This document shows, in pieces, positions 42,190 through 54,000 of a stretch of 64,000 nucleotides of DNA; within the stretch, counting starts at the first letter, position 1, and the number at the start of each line of letters is the position of its first letter. The DNA lies in assembly GCA_037893245.1 (NCBI GenBank), contig JBAIAA010000518.1, forward strand, positions 434,001 to 498,000. Direction: 5' to 3'. This DNA comes from Crossaster papposus. Lineage: Eukaryota > Echinodermata > Asteroidea > Velatida > Solasteridae. The position numbers and the translations under genes are program-made. The notes beneath the pieces are model-generated. The model was not told where the DNA came from. It was given only the letters and a program-made list of their open reading frames with translations, and did no database searches.

Positions 42190-42677
42190 GGGTGCACCAG
42201 CCTAATTCAAGCCCCATTGAAAACAGTGTAAAATCAACAATGTTCACGACCAAGTTTCATGCACACCGACATCACTGGGGTTTCTCAAACAACAATCAGA
42301 TTATTGTCTTGGTCTTTATCTTTCCATTTCTTTTCAATTTATAGTAGGTTAGCCGATTACATTTTTTAATATTCACACCAAAAGAAACTGACCTTCCGAA
42401 AAGTGATACTTCCCGAGCCTGCAAGCAGCCATTTTACAAATGGCATCCCTCCACATTCTAGGGCAATTAGGACCCATTTTTCAACCGTAATTTTGTCAAG
42501 TCTGCCTTTAGATTGAAGCTCAGAAACCAGGGAGTTGATCCCATGCTATATTTACACAATCCCATCATTTCTTTCACCAAACGGCATCCTTTTTCAAAAG
42601 AAATTGTGGGGGAGGAGGGGGGGGCACATTTCATGCTAATGAGTTGGCGGAGAAATTCTCCCGACGGTAGTGCACCC
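42190..42677. mobile_element. TGCAC-ended MITE, copy 1
   Basis: Ends GGGTGCACC and GTGCACCC; the interior (taattcaagccccattgaa, gtgatacttccc, gtcatgctaatga-like) matches 46858-47348. The NLR-C flank lacks it. Confidence 0.6.
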
Positions 42678-43240
42678 TCAATGTTTTTCTAAAGCCCGCG
42701 TGTTTGGCGGTCAGGGGGCAAATGAAGACTATTGCGCGCATGCTCAGGAGGCGGGTCATACCAATTGTATATAAAAAAGGGTGCTTCCCACATTACTGTG
42801 ATTACCGTTCTGACTACATTTATATTAGTATTGTTGTATTATTGTTTTCTTTTAAACAACTAAGGTTAATAATCAAGACATTGCAGTGGTTGGTGATTTT
42901 GACGGTTTGTTATATCTAATAACTGTTCTCCTTGGGGGGCCAATGTATTATTATGCTGTATCCAGGCATACTGTATAAATCAATTGAAGATATTAATTAT
43001 ATACTTGAAATAACAAAAAATACCGTTAAGAAAATGGATGATCCTTTTTATTTGTAGTTACTACCAAGCCAATAAATTCTCAGTATTTTGTAATCTGCAA
43101 AACATTTATCCCCACAATGTCGCTTCCGAAGGTTCGTAAAATCGGGCGTGATCCCTGGCCACACGGAATTCTGGTGTTTATTACATCTGACTAGCGCCCT
43201 CGAACATAGATACTGACAATTTGGGAGACCGCCAACATAG

Positions 43241-43313
43241 GGCAAGACAGCTCAGTTGGTAGCTAGCGCCGGTCCGGTATTCCGGAGGTCGCAGGTTCAA
43301 GTCCCGCCTTGCC
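43241..43313 (+). tRNA. tRNA-like sequence (possibly pseudo or SINE head), copy 1
   Basis: A-box-like AGCTCAGTTGGTAG and B-box GGTTCAAGTCC, with GGCAAG/CTTGCC acceptor pairing. The D loop is enlarged and the anticodon stem CCGGT/TCCGG has a mismatch; a GGT anticodon (Thr) would fit the loop. More likely a degenerate gene or SINE-derived piece. Confidence 0.4.
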
Positions 43314-43516
43314 AATTTCTTTGTTCACTTTGACATTGATGCAAACTTACCTAATCAGTTTTGATTGTGGTTTATTTGTGTAATTTTTTATTCTCACGAG
43401 TTAAATTTACTAAATTATTTTCTTAAAACTATTTTCTAATACACGCCTTACCATTTTCCACTGAACTCACTGTAGTAAAAAAGCAATAATACGATATATT
43501 TTCTTTTTCTTTTGAA

Positions 43517-43759
43517 CCAGTTCGCGCTGGGATTATTTGACATTGACCGAGCCCAGACGCGATTTTTTTTCTCACGAAATTCGATCCGAGGCAGGTTCAG
43601 GCCGATATCAGTGGGAAGCACTCCCGGCCTCGCTTGCTGCGCGAATCGGTCGCTGACAAATATTTCCGGCCTTTCTCGTGACGTGTTTATCCGTCACCCG
43701 TTTTGAATTCTGGAAAAACTTTGCGTGTATATATATACCTGTCCTTCGACGCAAACTGG
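43517..43759. mobile_element. piggyBac-like MITE, copy in NLR-B 3' flank
   Basis: Ends CCAGTTCGCGCTGGG and CGACGCAAACTGG, right flank TTAA, left flank TGAA (changed). Carried in the duplicated block. Confidence 0.6.
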
Positions 43760-43971
43760 TTAAATTGTCTAGAAAAACAAAATGGCTGGCCTATTCTAAT
43801 GTACACGAATTGTACAAAAAACAACCGAAACGTCCCATTTTTAGTACGGTACCTTCCGATCAGGAAAACTAGTTTGGATGGACGGGAAATCTTTCTAGAT
43901 GAAAAACGATACAAGTTCAGCCGATTCGATCCAGTCCTTCCAGCAGATTCCAGGGACCTTTTTTTTTTACC

Positions 43972-44131
43972 GTGAGGCCCAAACATATGAAAACCCTTTA
44001 TGTTCTAAAAAACAAACGTAAAAAGTACAATAAGTTTTTCTTTCACGTATTTAAAAAGTAATAATTGGGCATATTTTTTTCTTTTTACGTTTTTAATTCT
44101 AACAAAAGGTTTTCATGTCTTTGGGCTTCAC
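43972..44131. mobile_element. Short MITE with GTGAGGCCCAAA ends, copy 1
   Basis: Inverted ends of about 24 bp (GTGAGGCCCAAACATATGAA against GTGAAGCCCAAAGACATGAA). Confidence 0.6.
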
Positions 44132-44168
44132 AGTTTAGCGAGTTGTCACCGTTGACTTGGAGTTGAAC

Positions 44169-44414
44169 TGGGCCCAATTTCTTGGCGCTGCTAACCACAG
44201 AATACCGCGCTTACAATCGCCATTTTGTGCTAACCGCGCTAGCAGAAAAATGATGTGCTCACCCTGTAAGCACAGGATCCGTAGATACGAGACGTACGCA
44301 TGCTCAGAAGCTAAAATTCCTTGCTAACGTGTGAGATACGCTTACGGAAATTTGTGCTACAGTAAGCAGTGATTTTCACGTTAACCGTAAGCAGAGCCGA
44401 GAAATTGGGCCCTG
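44169..44414. mobile_element. MITE with GGGCCCAATTTC ends, copy 1
   Basis: Ends GGGCCCAATTTCTTGGC and GCCGAGAAATTGGGCCC; related at the very ends to the element at 8344-8989. Confidence 0.65.
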
Positions 44415-45085
44415 TTCACACGTTATGCCACACCGTCTCGACGGGCTTCGCTTCACAGGCGGACACAAGCTATCAAAATAAAAACAGAAATCAAGGATGT
44501 CAAATTAACTGCAATCGTCCCCCGATTTCTTCATTTTTACTATTAACCCTCGCTAGTACTAGTCCAAACCCATCAAACCCCAACTGAAGGTTTTGCTAGA
44601 TTTTGGCAGGTTTGCTACCAAACATTAGCATCATGTTGTTGGACATTGTTCGACTCAGTAGGCCTACAACAGGCCCAGGGATCGGAGACCCTTTCGAATT
44701 CTGTGAGGTTCAGGGCAGAAAGGCATCAAGACTTGTAAGGAGCTTGGGGTAATGCACAGGCATTCATTCGTGGGTGAGCTCACCCATGATCACGGCACAG
44801 TTCCTGGTCAACGGTAAGTTTGATGTGTACACCTGTGTCATATGTGTCCCCAATTAAAACACACAACCAATGGCGAGTCACGACAGCCCTGAACACTGAA
44901 CAATGCATAGCCCCTTCTGTATCAACTCAAACAAAATTTAAAACAGTTGGAATTTGGCAGGTTTTATAGTACGTTCAGTACCAATAATTACTGAACGTGT
45001 ATGCAGTGGTTGAAGTTTGGTATGTTTTCTAGTGCGAGAGCCGAGGGGATTATAAAGGGTCTAAATATGTGCTGGCTAGTTTTAA

Positions 45086-45260
45086 CCAGTTCGCACCAGG
45101 ATTATTTTGACATTGACCTGAAATTAGTTCATTATTTCTCATGAACCTCAATTCGTGACGGGTTCAGGCCGGAATCTGTGGGTAGCACACCCTGATATTT
45201 CAGGCCCCGCTTGCTGTGAGCTGGTCGCTGACCGCTATCTCTGTTTTGTTTCACAATTTA
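45086..45260. mobile_element. piggyBac-like MITE, partial
   Basis: TTAA then CCAGTTCGCACCAGGATTA; the interior gacgggttcaggccg matches the family; the right end is lost. Confidence 0.5.
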
Positions 45261-45279
45261 ACCAAACAAAGCAATTTTC

Positions 45280-45515
45280 AGGTGAATTAGAGGATCATGT
45301 TTGCACCTTTTGAAAATAATTATAATTATGGTGCAAATTTGAACCCTAAAAAAGTGAATATAGTTAAACCTATAAGGTGCACATTTGAACCTGAACATGG
45401 GGTGCAAACTTGCACCCCCTTTTTGGGGTGCAAATAATGAACCCTAAAAGGTGCTCGTGCTGTTGCATAAGGTGGATATTTGAACCTTTATTTTTTGGTG
45501 TGTTGTTTAGTGCGC
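45280..45515. repeat. GGTGCAAA / TTTGAACC repeat block
   Basis: Several diverged units built on GGTGCAAATTTGAACC. Looks like the repeat core of a CACTA-like element of the same build as 2501-3063; its ends were not identified. Confidence 0.4.
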
Positions 45516-46857
45516 AAAGTAAACAATAACCCCCACCGTAAACCACAATTCCAGGTACGGGCCTCACGAAGCCAGCCTTTTGTTGAAATCCACGGTGCGC
45601 TGTTTTGTATACTATCTGTTCTTTTCTTTCCTATTTTTACATTAAAGTGAAAACAGCCAAACAAAAAGCTTTTCGCAGTGATAAAATGCAGAGTTTTGGG
45701 CCTCCGCTGGGTGACGTGTTTGTATACCTTCACGGCTTATGCAACCAAGGCCCATTCCATTCGCGCGCCAAATCTACCCATTGTGGACCATAACAACTGA
45801 ACTAGCTTTGAACTCCGCGCTGTGCCGGAGGCGATGTCGATTTTTGTTCTCTTCCCCTTACTATTCATCATAAGCAGCATGCAGCGTATCCAGGCGGTTT
45901 TTTGGGGGCAGGATAAAGGGTTGTTTTTTTGTTTTTTTTATTTCCGAGTAAAGAAAGTATGCCAGGGCAACTTATCTGTTAGAACATAATGTATAGTATT
46001 AGTAATTAATAGTCTTGCTCCAAGACTGTTTTTTTTTTTTCTTCTTCTTCTTCATTTGTTTCCAGGGCATGCCGTCTGTCTATGTTGTTCGATCAGCAAT
46101 ACTCCGAAAACGAGCCTATTTTAAGGGGGCCCCTAGATTTTACACGCGATCTGTTCAGAACCCAGTCTTGTCGCAAAGCTCGAAAAGTATATACCCAGCA
46201 AGACAAGGGACCGAGGGACTCCCCCTATAGTCCCCCAAATCTATACACTCTCTAGAATATTGTTACCTAACGCACCCCTCCCTCCTAAAAACCTAAACCT
46301 AATTCATGGGAAGGGGGGGGGGGGAGAGGGGGGAGGGGCGAGGGAGGGGCGAAGGGGTGTTCTCTCCGTCCTAAATCTTCAAATGTAAAAAAGACCAGTA
46401 AATATATACTATTCATGATGTTTATCGGAAAAGTAGTCATGGTTCCAGCTAGGAAGTGTTCGTCTTTTGCGGACGTGTAAACAAAAACACATTTTGTGCA
46501 TCGGTGTTGGGCGCAACTTATAGGAAACACATAACGTACGTGTATCGTACATTGAATGAAAACGACAGACGTTTGCGTACACCGGCCAGTTTCAGATGTA
46601 AGCAACCGGGGTTTTTTCCCCTGTCTTTTCTCGGGAACGGTAAGACATTGGGTTGGTTTGACGTATGCACGTGGTCATTATGGCTGATTGGTTGCTGTTG
46701 ATCGTTTTGACGATGCTCTTTCGTTTGCAGCTTAAAGTTGGGTATATCTGTCAGCGACCGGCTCGCAAATCAAAATCGATGGCGTAGAGACTGGGAGCGA
46801 GTCTATTGACAAGGCGATACAGCCGCGCAATCGCACCATGTTGATTTGTTGTACAGT

Positions 46858-47348
46858 TGCACTGCACTAATTCAAGCCCCATTGAAAACAGTATAAAATC
46901 AACAAAGTTCAGGGCCAAATAACATGCAAGCCGACATCTTAGGGGTTTCTCAAACAAATTATCGTCTGATCCTTCGTCTTTCCATTCATTTTGAATTTTA
47001 GGTGCGGAAGCCAATTACATGTTTAAATAAAGTCACACCCAAACAAACTCGATCACCTCCCGAAAAGTGATACTTCCCAAACCTGTTTGCAGCCATTTTA
47101 CAAAATGGCATCCCTCCACTTTCTCTGGCAAAAAAATTAGGACACATTTTTCAAGCGTAATTGTATCAAGTTTGCCCTTAAATGAAAGGCCCAAACCCAG
47201 GGAGTTAACCCTCGGCTATATTTGTACAATCCCACTTCTTTTTTAAAGCCAAACCGTCTTTTTTTTCCAAAAGAAGTTGTGGGTTCACTTGTCATGCTAA
47301 TGAGAGTCGAGCTCGCGCAGAAATTCTCATTCCAAATAGTGCAGTGCA
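46858..47348. mobile_element. TGCAC-ended MITE, copy 2
   Basis: Perfect 12-bp ends TGCACTGCACTA and TAGTGCAGTGCA. Inserted in the region homologous to 6990-7340, which has the empty site. Confidence 0.65.
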
Positions 47349-48149
47349 CCCGTCCGTAACCAACCGTCTATAATGCGGAAATGAAGCTGTAAATCGCTAC
47401 ACAGCAGCCATGATTTTGTGATTTTGCGACTGTTTAGTTCTAATTAATTCCTTCTGCCTCCCTCGTGCGACAGGCTAACTGAACAAAACAACCGGTTGAC
47501 TAGTTTCTTCTCAATTAGGAATAATCATTAAAATCAGATAGATTATATTCTATCTCTGATTTGAATGAAGTCAACTTACCGAGAACGGAGGTGGAATTTA
47601 CCTAAGCCGTGAGCTGACCGTTAACTTAGTCTGAGAGATACATAACACTACACTGTACACAGGTAAATATAATGTATACCATCAGCAGACATTTCAGTTT
47701 AAATTTATTTTTGAATTTTGCTCTTATAAAAGGAATTATAATTCAAAATTAGTCCGAGTAACTTGGACCAAAACCTGATTTGGCAATAAGTAGGCCCAAA
47801 CATGCCAAATGTTAAAAAGGCGATACTTTGATCCGGTCTATGCCGTACATGTACAAATTAAAAGTGTATTTGTTTAGAAACATGCGCATTCTTATACTTC
47901 ACTCGTATAAACGTACATTCCATCTCAACCGAATTCGTATCCCATTTGTATGTTTCACAAGCACAATGACTCATTGAATGAGTAAACATGAGGCCCTATT
48001 TGAACACAAATTGTAAACAAAATTGTTGCGGCTCGATCAGGATCAAAGGTCAAAGTTTATTCCCATTGACCAATTTGCGTTTGCTCTCTCTGTCTTGGCA
48101 TGAACTGTACGTTTTTTATGTACCGGTGTTGTAGGAAATGCTTAGTATT

Positions 48150-48633
48150 CCAAGGCCAAGGCCAAGGCATTGACCCTGAAAGATAAGGCTAAGACACTCG
48201 AGCCTTTAGGGCAAGGCACTCGAACCTTAAGGCCAAGACACTCGAGCCGTAAGGCCAAGACACTCGAGCCTTTAGGGCAAGACACGCGAGCCTTAAGGCC
48301 AAGACACTCGAGCCTTTAGGGCAAGGCACTCGAACCTTAAGGCCAAGACACTCGAGCCTTTTAGAGCAAGACACTCGAGCCTTATAATTAATTCCAAGGT
48401 ACTCGAACCTTAAGGCCAAGACACTCGAACCTTAAGGCCAATGTATTTAAGCCTTAAGGCCAAGACACTCATTCATTTAGGCCAAGACACTCAAGCCGAT
48501 AAGGCCAAGACACTCAAGCCTTACTGCCAAGAAGCCAATTAAGGCCAAGACACTCGAACCTTAAGGCCAAGACACTCAAACATTAAGGCTAAGACAATCA
48601 AGCCTTAAAGGCCAAGACTCTCAAACCTTAAGG
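48150..48633. repeat. 22-bp minisatellite
   Basis: About 20 diverged units of AAGGCCAAGACACTCGAGCC plus two bases. Frames read through it are repeat artefacts, not genes. Confidence 0.8.
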
Positions 48634-48638
48634 TACCA

Positions 48639-48845
48639 GTGTTGCGGTACTCGTACTACTACTCTGTACTTGTACTCGATTACTACCCTTCGAGTACCGT
48701 TTCGGAGTACTCGTACTCGAATGCGAAAATTCATGTACTCGAACTGACGTACAAGTACTCGGGCAGGCAATGTACTCGTACTTGACATGTCAAAATTGCA
48801 CTCGATCATCAAGGTACTCGTACCCGAATAGCAATACTCGATACC
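48639..48845. repeat. GTACTCGTACT low-complexity tract
   Basis: Irregular GTACTCG / CGAGTAC runs directly after the minisatellite. Confidence 0.6.
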
Positions 48846-48924
48846 AAATCGTATAACCTGTTCTATCTCCAACACCAACGTGTTGCTTAACAAAAGATCA
48901 CTCGACTAACTAGAGCTCCTGCGT

Positions 48925-50255
48925 TTTAGACCGTCAATTACCGTTGTACGCAAGCCTAGCCAATCAGCACTTGTGAGTGTTCATGAGGTCAGCGGTGCTT
49001 GCGTCCCATCCAATGAACTATCGGGACTGTACCTTAGCTTGTTGTTATTCGTCATAAGGCCTGGCATACAACCTACATGATTATTCAATTTTGTTGTAAT
49101 ATACACGCCCTCCTCCCGCTGGCGACTGACAAGCCAGATGTGTACAATGGCGCTTACAATGACGCCCGGCCCGCTTCTATTGTTACATACATTAGTGAGG
49201 ATCAAACCACTTTAAACACAGGAAACACATAGGCCTGGTAATTACTTACACCAAGTATAGAGTATAGAAACCAAGCTTTCAGAGGGGATGTTTGTCCCTG
49301 ATGGTTATTCGTGCCGTCCACGCAAAAACCCCAAAATACCATTTCCACCCCAGGGAGAGAAAAGGGGTATATTAACTCCCACATCAGAACCCATAAACGT
49401 GCACCCCACCCCCAAACATACCGTAAAATGGGGCAACTTTGTCATGCTGGGTAACTTTGGCCACTACATGCCAATAATCTTTTGTTGGTGGTTTTATTTA
49501 TATTTTGGGTCGGCGGGGGGGGGGGGGGGGATATTTTAGCTTTATTCATACTAGCGTGGTGGCCAAAGTTACCCCAATTCTACATTAAAACAAAACCAAC
49601 CTATTTTAATTTGTAGAGTTTTCTTGTGTCCAAACTGATTTTTGTTACGGTTAAAAACTATTTTGTTGGCTCAAACCCAACTCTATTGTAAAACATAACA
49701 CGGAAAATGTAACATTGATTATTGTTCAATATGCAGAAATATATTGTAAATTGTCTGAAAATGTTGCCCAAGGCTTCCCTTGTTACGGTACAAACACACT
49801 TACTGTAATAACTAAGGTACAAGGGGCACCATTGAGAAACACCTCAAGTGCTTGGTTATTATTAAATGGCTTAGGCAAACAGCAGGCGTTCGTGTTTCCT
49901 GCATTTGAAATGGTTTGATCCTGACAACCCGCATGTTGAAATTACAATGTACCATTGAAATTCCCGCTGTGTCACGTATCACATTGTACCTTGTAATAAT
50001 GGAAGCGAGGAGTCATTGCAAACGCCATTGTACACATCTGGCGTTTCAGTCAACAGCAAGAGAAGGACGTGTATACTAATGTTAGAACAATCATGTAGAT
50101 CGTATACCAGGCTTTATATTATAAATAACAACAAGCTAAGGTACAGTCCCGATAGTTCATTGGATGGGACGCAGGCACCGATGACCTCATGAACACTCGC
50201 AAGTGCTGATTGGCTTGTCTTGCGTACAACGGTAATTGACGGTCTCGCACGAACT
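48925..50255. mobile_element. Large inverted repeat upstream of NLR-C
   Basis: Arms about 48925-49330 and 49790-50255 are reverse complements (ends gaccgtcaattaccgttgta and tacaacggtaattgacggtc). The loop of about 460 bp has a poly-G run near 49517. No coding frame. It ends about 520 bp before the NLR-C ATG. Confidence 0.7.
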
Positions 50256-50668
50256 CTACTTGGGCGGTTGGTGCAAGGCACGAGGGGGCCTTTTCCAACC
50301 CCTGCTTCGGTCCGTATACGAGTCCATCCTGTAATTTGCAAACATGCACGAATGGATCCAGCTATGCACCGAATCCCGGAGTTTAGGAAACGACCCTTCT
50401 AGGGCCGTTTTCCAAACCCACCTTATGCTATATCGTGGATCCATCACCATTGCTATACACAATAGCTCTTGTATCGGTCTCCTTAAGAATGCAGTGTAGA
50501 TCTAGAGCCAACCAGGTGGTGTTGACAAAAGTTGTTCACATGCACGTGGTATATTGCGAGCGGCCTTTTAGAGTTTGTTCGTAAAACAAAACGTAACATG
50601 TAACGGTTACTCAGAGCGAAGAAGTAGGCCGCAGAGAATCTGGATGCTTGGTCAGTTTTACCGCCCAC

Positions 50669-50676
50669 TTTATAGA
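50669..50676 (+). promoter_or_regulatory. Possible TATA box of NLR-C
   Basis: TTTATAGA at the same distance from the ATG as in NLR-A, within about 200 bp of conserved 5' flank. Confidence 0.3.
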
Positions 50677-50776
50677 TGGTACTGTCCTATGCTCCGCTAA
50701 GAAATGGCACATTATCTTAATTAATTCGTTCAGGCTCTTCGGTGTACTGCAGTACTTGGACCTGATTACTAGCAAG

Positions 50777-51012
50777 ATGCCGAAAAAGACCGTCCAGCAG
50801 TTAGATGCCTACGTTAAGGCAACAGTCGTCGTGTACGACCACTCCAACACCAAACTCATCAACAGGAAGACTAAAGTCAAACCAAGCAAGAAACAGGCTT
50901 TCCTGTCTGTACTGCATTACAGGAAAACGACTTATGGTGATCAATGTACAGAAAGGAGACCATCAAAACGATGGATTCGAAGACAATCGAGTTGCATGCC
51001 TGAAAGTCGGAG
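50777..51012 (+). CDS. NLR-C exon 1: basic N-terminal segment
   Basis: 78 codons plus 2 nt, starting MPKKTVQQLDAYVKAT, Lys/Arg-rich. The upstream 200 bp match the NLR-A promoter region. Confidence 0.75.
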
Positions 51013-54000
51013 GTAAAAAACAAATCAGATTAGGCCTATTGTAACTCAATTTCGAAGAAATGGTTCAATCTTTTAATCTTTCATGGGACCCATATTAATG
51101 TGGCAGTGGACGCTACTTTGAGAACATAATCAAAATGAACTCTTCTATATTGTATAATAACGCGTTTCTAAAACTACACAGGATTGTCCCTCATTTTCAC
51201 AGTGATACCAAAGGCGTAAAGCAGACACTGCAGGTTTTTGTCAGGACTCCTCTCTTACATACACCCAAGACACTGTGTTTCCAACTTCATCCCGAGACGA
51301 CAGTCTCATTCCTCAAAGAAGAAATAGCCAAGAAGATCGGTGTCGAGGCACGATATCAGCAATTGTACACCAAAAGAGACCAGGTAGGTATATAATTTAT
51401 AAACCGGACACTTCGTTCTATCTAAAATGTCAAAACCTAGATTTGTTCATCGTAGCAGTTACGAATGTTGATGTAAAATGCAAAAGCTCACATGCTCATG
51501 TTTGATTAATAATCTGTTGGTGTTTTTAAAACTTCCACACACACAAGAAGAAAGCTCAATAAATCCCCCACCTAAAGGGTTAAACGAATTTACTTTTCTA
51601 GATGTATCAATTAGCGATGCACAACTAAAATCCCACACGTTTCGTAATTTACTCTCTAACATTATTCACTTGGTCAGCTCTGTGACTTACTCACGCTCGA
51701 GGAGAATGGTGTCAGCAAGGATGAAGTCATCTCACTCCGTCTATCATCAGATGACCAAAATGAAGATAATGTACCAACAGGTAAATGACAAAGTTTGGGA
51801 ATATAATATATTTAAGTGAATAAACTACCTGCATCATATTTTCTGACTGATAAGTAAGCTATTAAGAACAAGAATATATTTTTGGTGTAGGAGATATCTT
51901 TATCGCCACGTTGGTAACCTACACAACACTGGACATTTAAAAAAATGTTTCACTGAAGTCACACATTATTTTGGCAGACAAAGTCAACCTTGATGAAAGG
52001 TACCTCAAGGACTTGTCCTCGAATATTGAATCATCGTGGAGGGAATTGGCCAAACACCTAGGATACGAAGAAGCCGAAATTGCAGACATCCAAACCACCA
52101 ACGAAGGCAGCGCTGAAGCGAGCCGTCACATGCTACTCGCTTGGTGGAAAAAGACGACAGATCGCGACGAAGCAGCTCAAAAGCTGAGACGAGCATTAGA
52201 GGCCATCGGGTTGACTGAATTGGCTCAAGATGTACCAGGTGAGCTAGGAGTGAAGACTACATTTAAAACAGACTCCGTAATCCCAAGAGTCATGATACAA
52301 AAGACTTGAATACTCATTTAACAACAACCAAACTTTACAAATACATAGTTTACGTGTATTTTAAACAACAGGAATGGTTTTAAAAACTAATTTAAACAGT
52401 AACATGATATTTGTTGTTATTGCCTCAGTAACGAACGAATCGAGAGACGAAGCAGCTGGATCCGAGCCAGAAAGGCGTCAAGATGCAGGAGAAAAAGAGG
52501 AGAGCAAACAAAAGGAAAACAATCCACCGAAAAAGGACGTTTGTGATCAAGAAAAACCTGTTATCTGGTAAAATATGATTAAACGCTGCAATTTATAATG
52601 CACATTGTGTTTGAATAATTTAATTACATGTAATAGCCGAAAAGCTAAATCAGATTTGGTTTTGTAGATCATGCATAGACTGCCTTAAAAAAACTACAAC
52701 TACAGTTGGTGGTCTTCATTCCTTTATATTACAATATCTCTAACATAAACACTCCACTCTGACAGTTTCAGATACGTGGCCCAGAAGCTGCAAGTCTTTG
52801 TCCGATGTCACCTCTCACACAAGCCACAAACAGTTTGTCTCCAACTGAATCCAGAGACATCCGTCTCGACCTTAAAGGAGATAATACACGAGAAACTTGA
52901 AGTCCAGCCTCAACAACAGCGACTGTACATCCGAAGAGGCTTCAGAAACTTTGAGGTAACAATAGCCTCAGGTTTTACAAAGATAGAACATGCGTGATGT
53001 ATAAATTTCGGTTAATAATACATGAGTCGTGTATATCAAAATGTTGCTTGTGATGTCGCTACACTGTTTTTTTGCAGTTGTATGTTACAGGTCATTGACT
53101 TGGCAAGCATAATTTGTAAACAGTGCAGTGCTTTTTGAGGGTTTAGCAAAGCAAGGGTTAAAGTTCAAGCAACCATGCATAAACGATAGTTGGTTTTAGC
53201 CCGACCGGTTTCGTCTAACAATATAAAGGCACCGTTTGGTGGTTGGGGCTACAAAACACCAAACTGTCGTTTTGTTCCAAAGATCGGGTAATTACATCGG
53301 TATCTTAAAAACTATTTTACCAGCTGTGTAACTTGCTGACACTTCACGACTGTGGAATTCATCAGGATGAGAATATCTCACTCCGTCTGTCTACTGATGG
53401 TCTACTGGGCGGTGGACTGAAAGGTAAATAATTTCGTATTGGAACATAATTACCTTTCAAGATGGGGGAAAGCCTGCTGACGTAATACCATCACAACTTT
53501 CCTTTAGATGTCACATCGTCCCGTATAACTGTCTTCATGACACTAAAATACATATGAGCATCTTTTGCTGGAAGGTGAACGTTTTAGAACATAACCGATA
53601 CTGAATTACACTTTTTGTCGGTCTCATGAGTAGCGAGTATTTATTGTGCTGCATCCTGTAGTCCTTAGAAGGAACGAGGTTGAATAATTTGATTTTTCTG
53701 AAACAGAAATACATACAATGTATAATCTTTCAATCCGAAAGTTACATTAGTACGGAATACTACCAATAGTCTAAATGAATGTGCTGCATAGCCGTCACTT
53801 AATTCGATGTAGTTTTTCTCACACAGAACTCAACATTGTACTGTAAGGTCTGAAGGAAATCAGATTAATAATTTGGGACATTTTGCTTCACGTATTGGTC
53901 AATATTGGTGGCCCTAAGAATTGGTGCGCATGTCGTGTAATACGAGACCAAAAAAGACGCATCTGTAAAACCATACTGGGCAATTAAACAACATTTTAGT

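Larger units (their letters stand above)
40770..50600. other. Spacer between NLR-B and NLR-C
   Basis: 40770-44700 is repeated after NLR-C (60210-64000). 46780-48160 and 50580-50776 match the upstream of NLR-A. No protein-coding gene supported. 44700-45060 and 45520-46780 show nothing I can identify beyond short homopolymer and C/T-rich runs. Confidence 0.6.

Noticed and set aside
48189-48419. Minus-strand frame with regular Leu/Ala repeats
   Set aside because: It is the 22-bp minisatellite translated; no start context, homology or splice signals.
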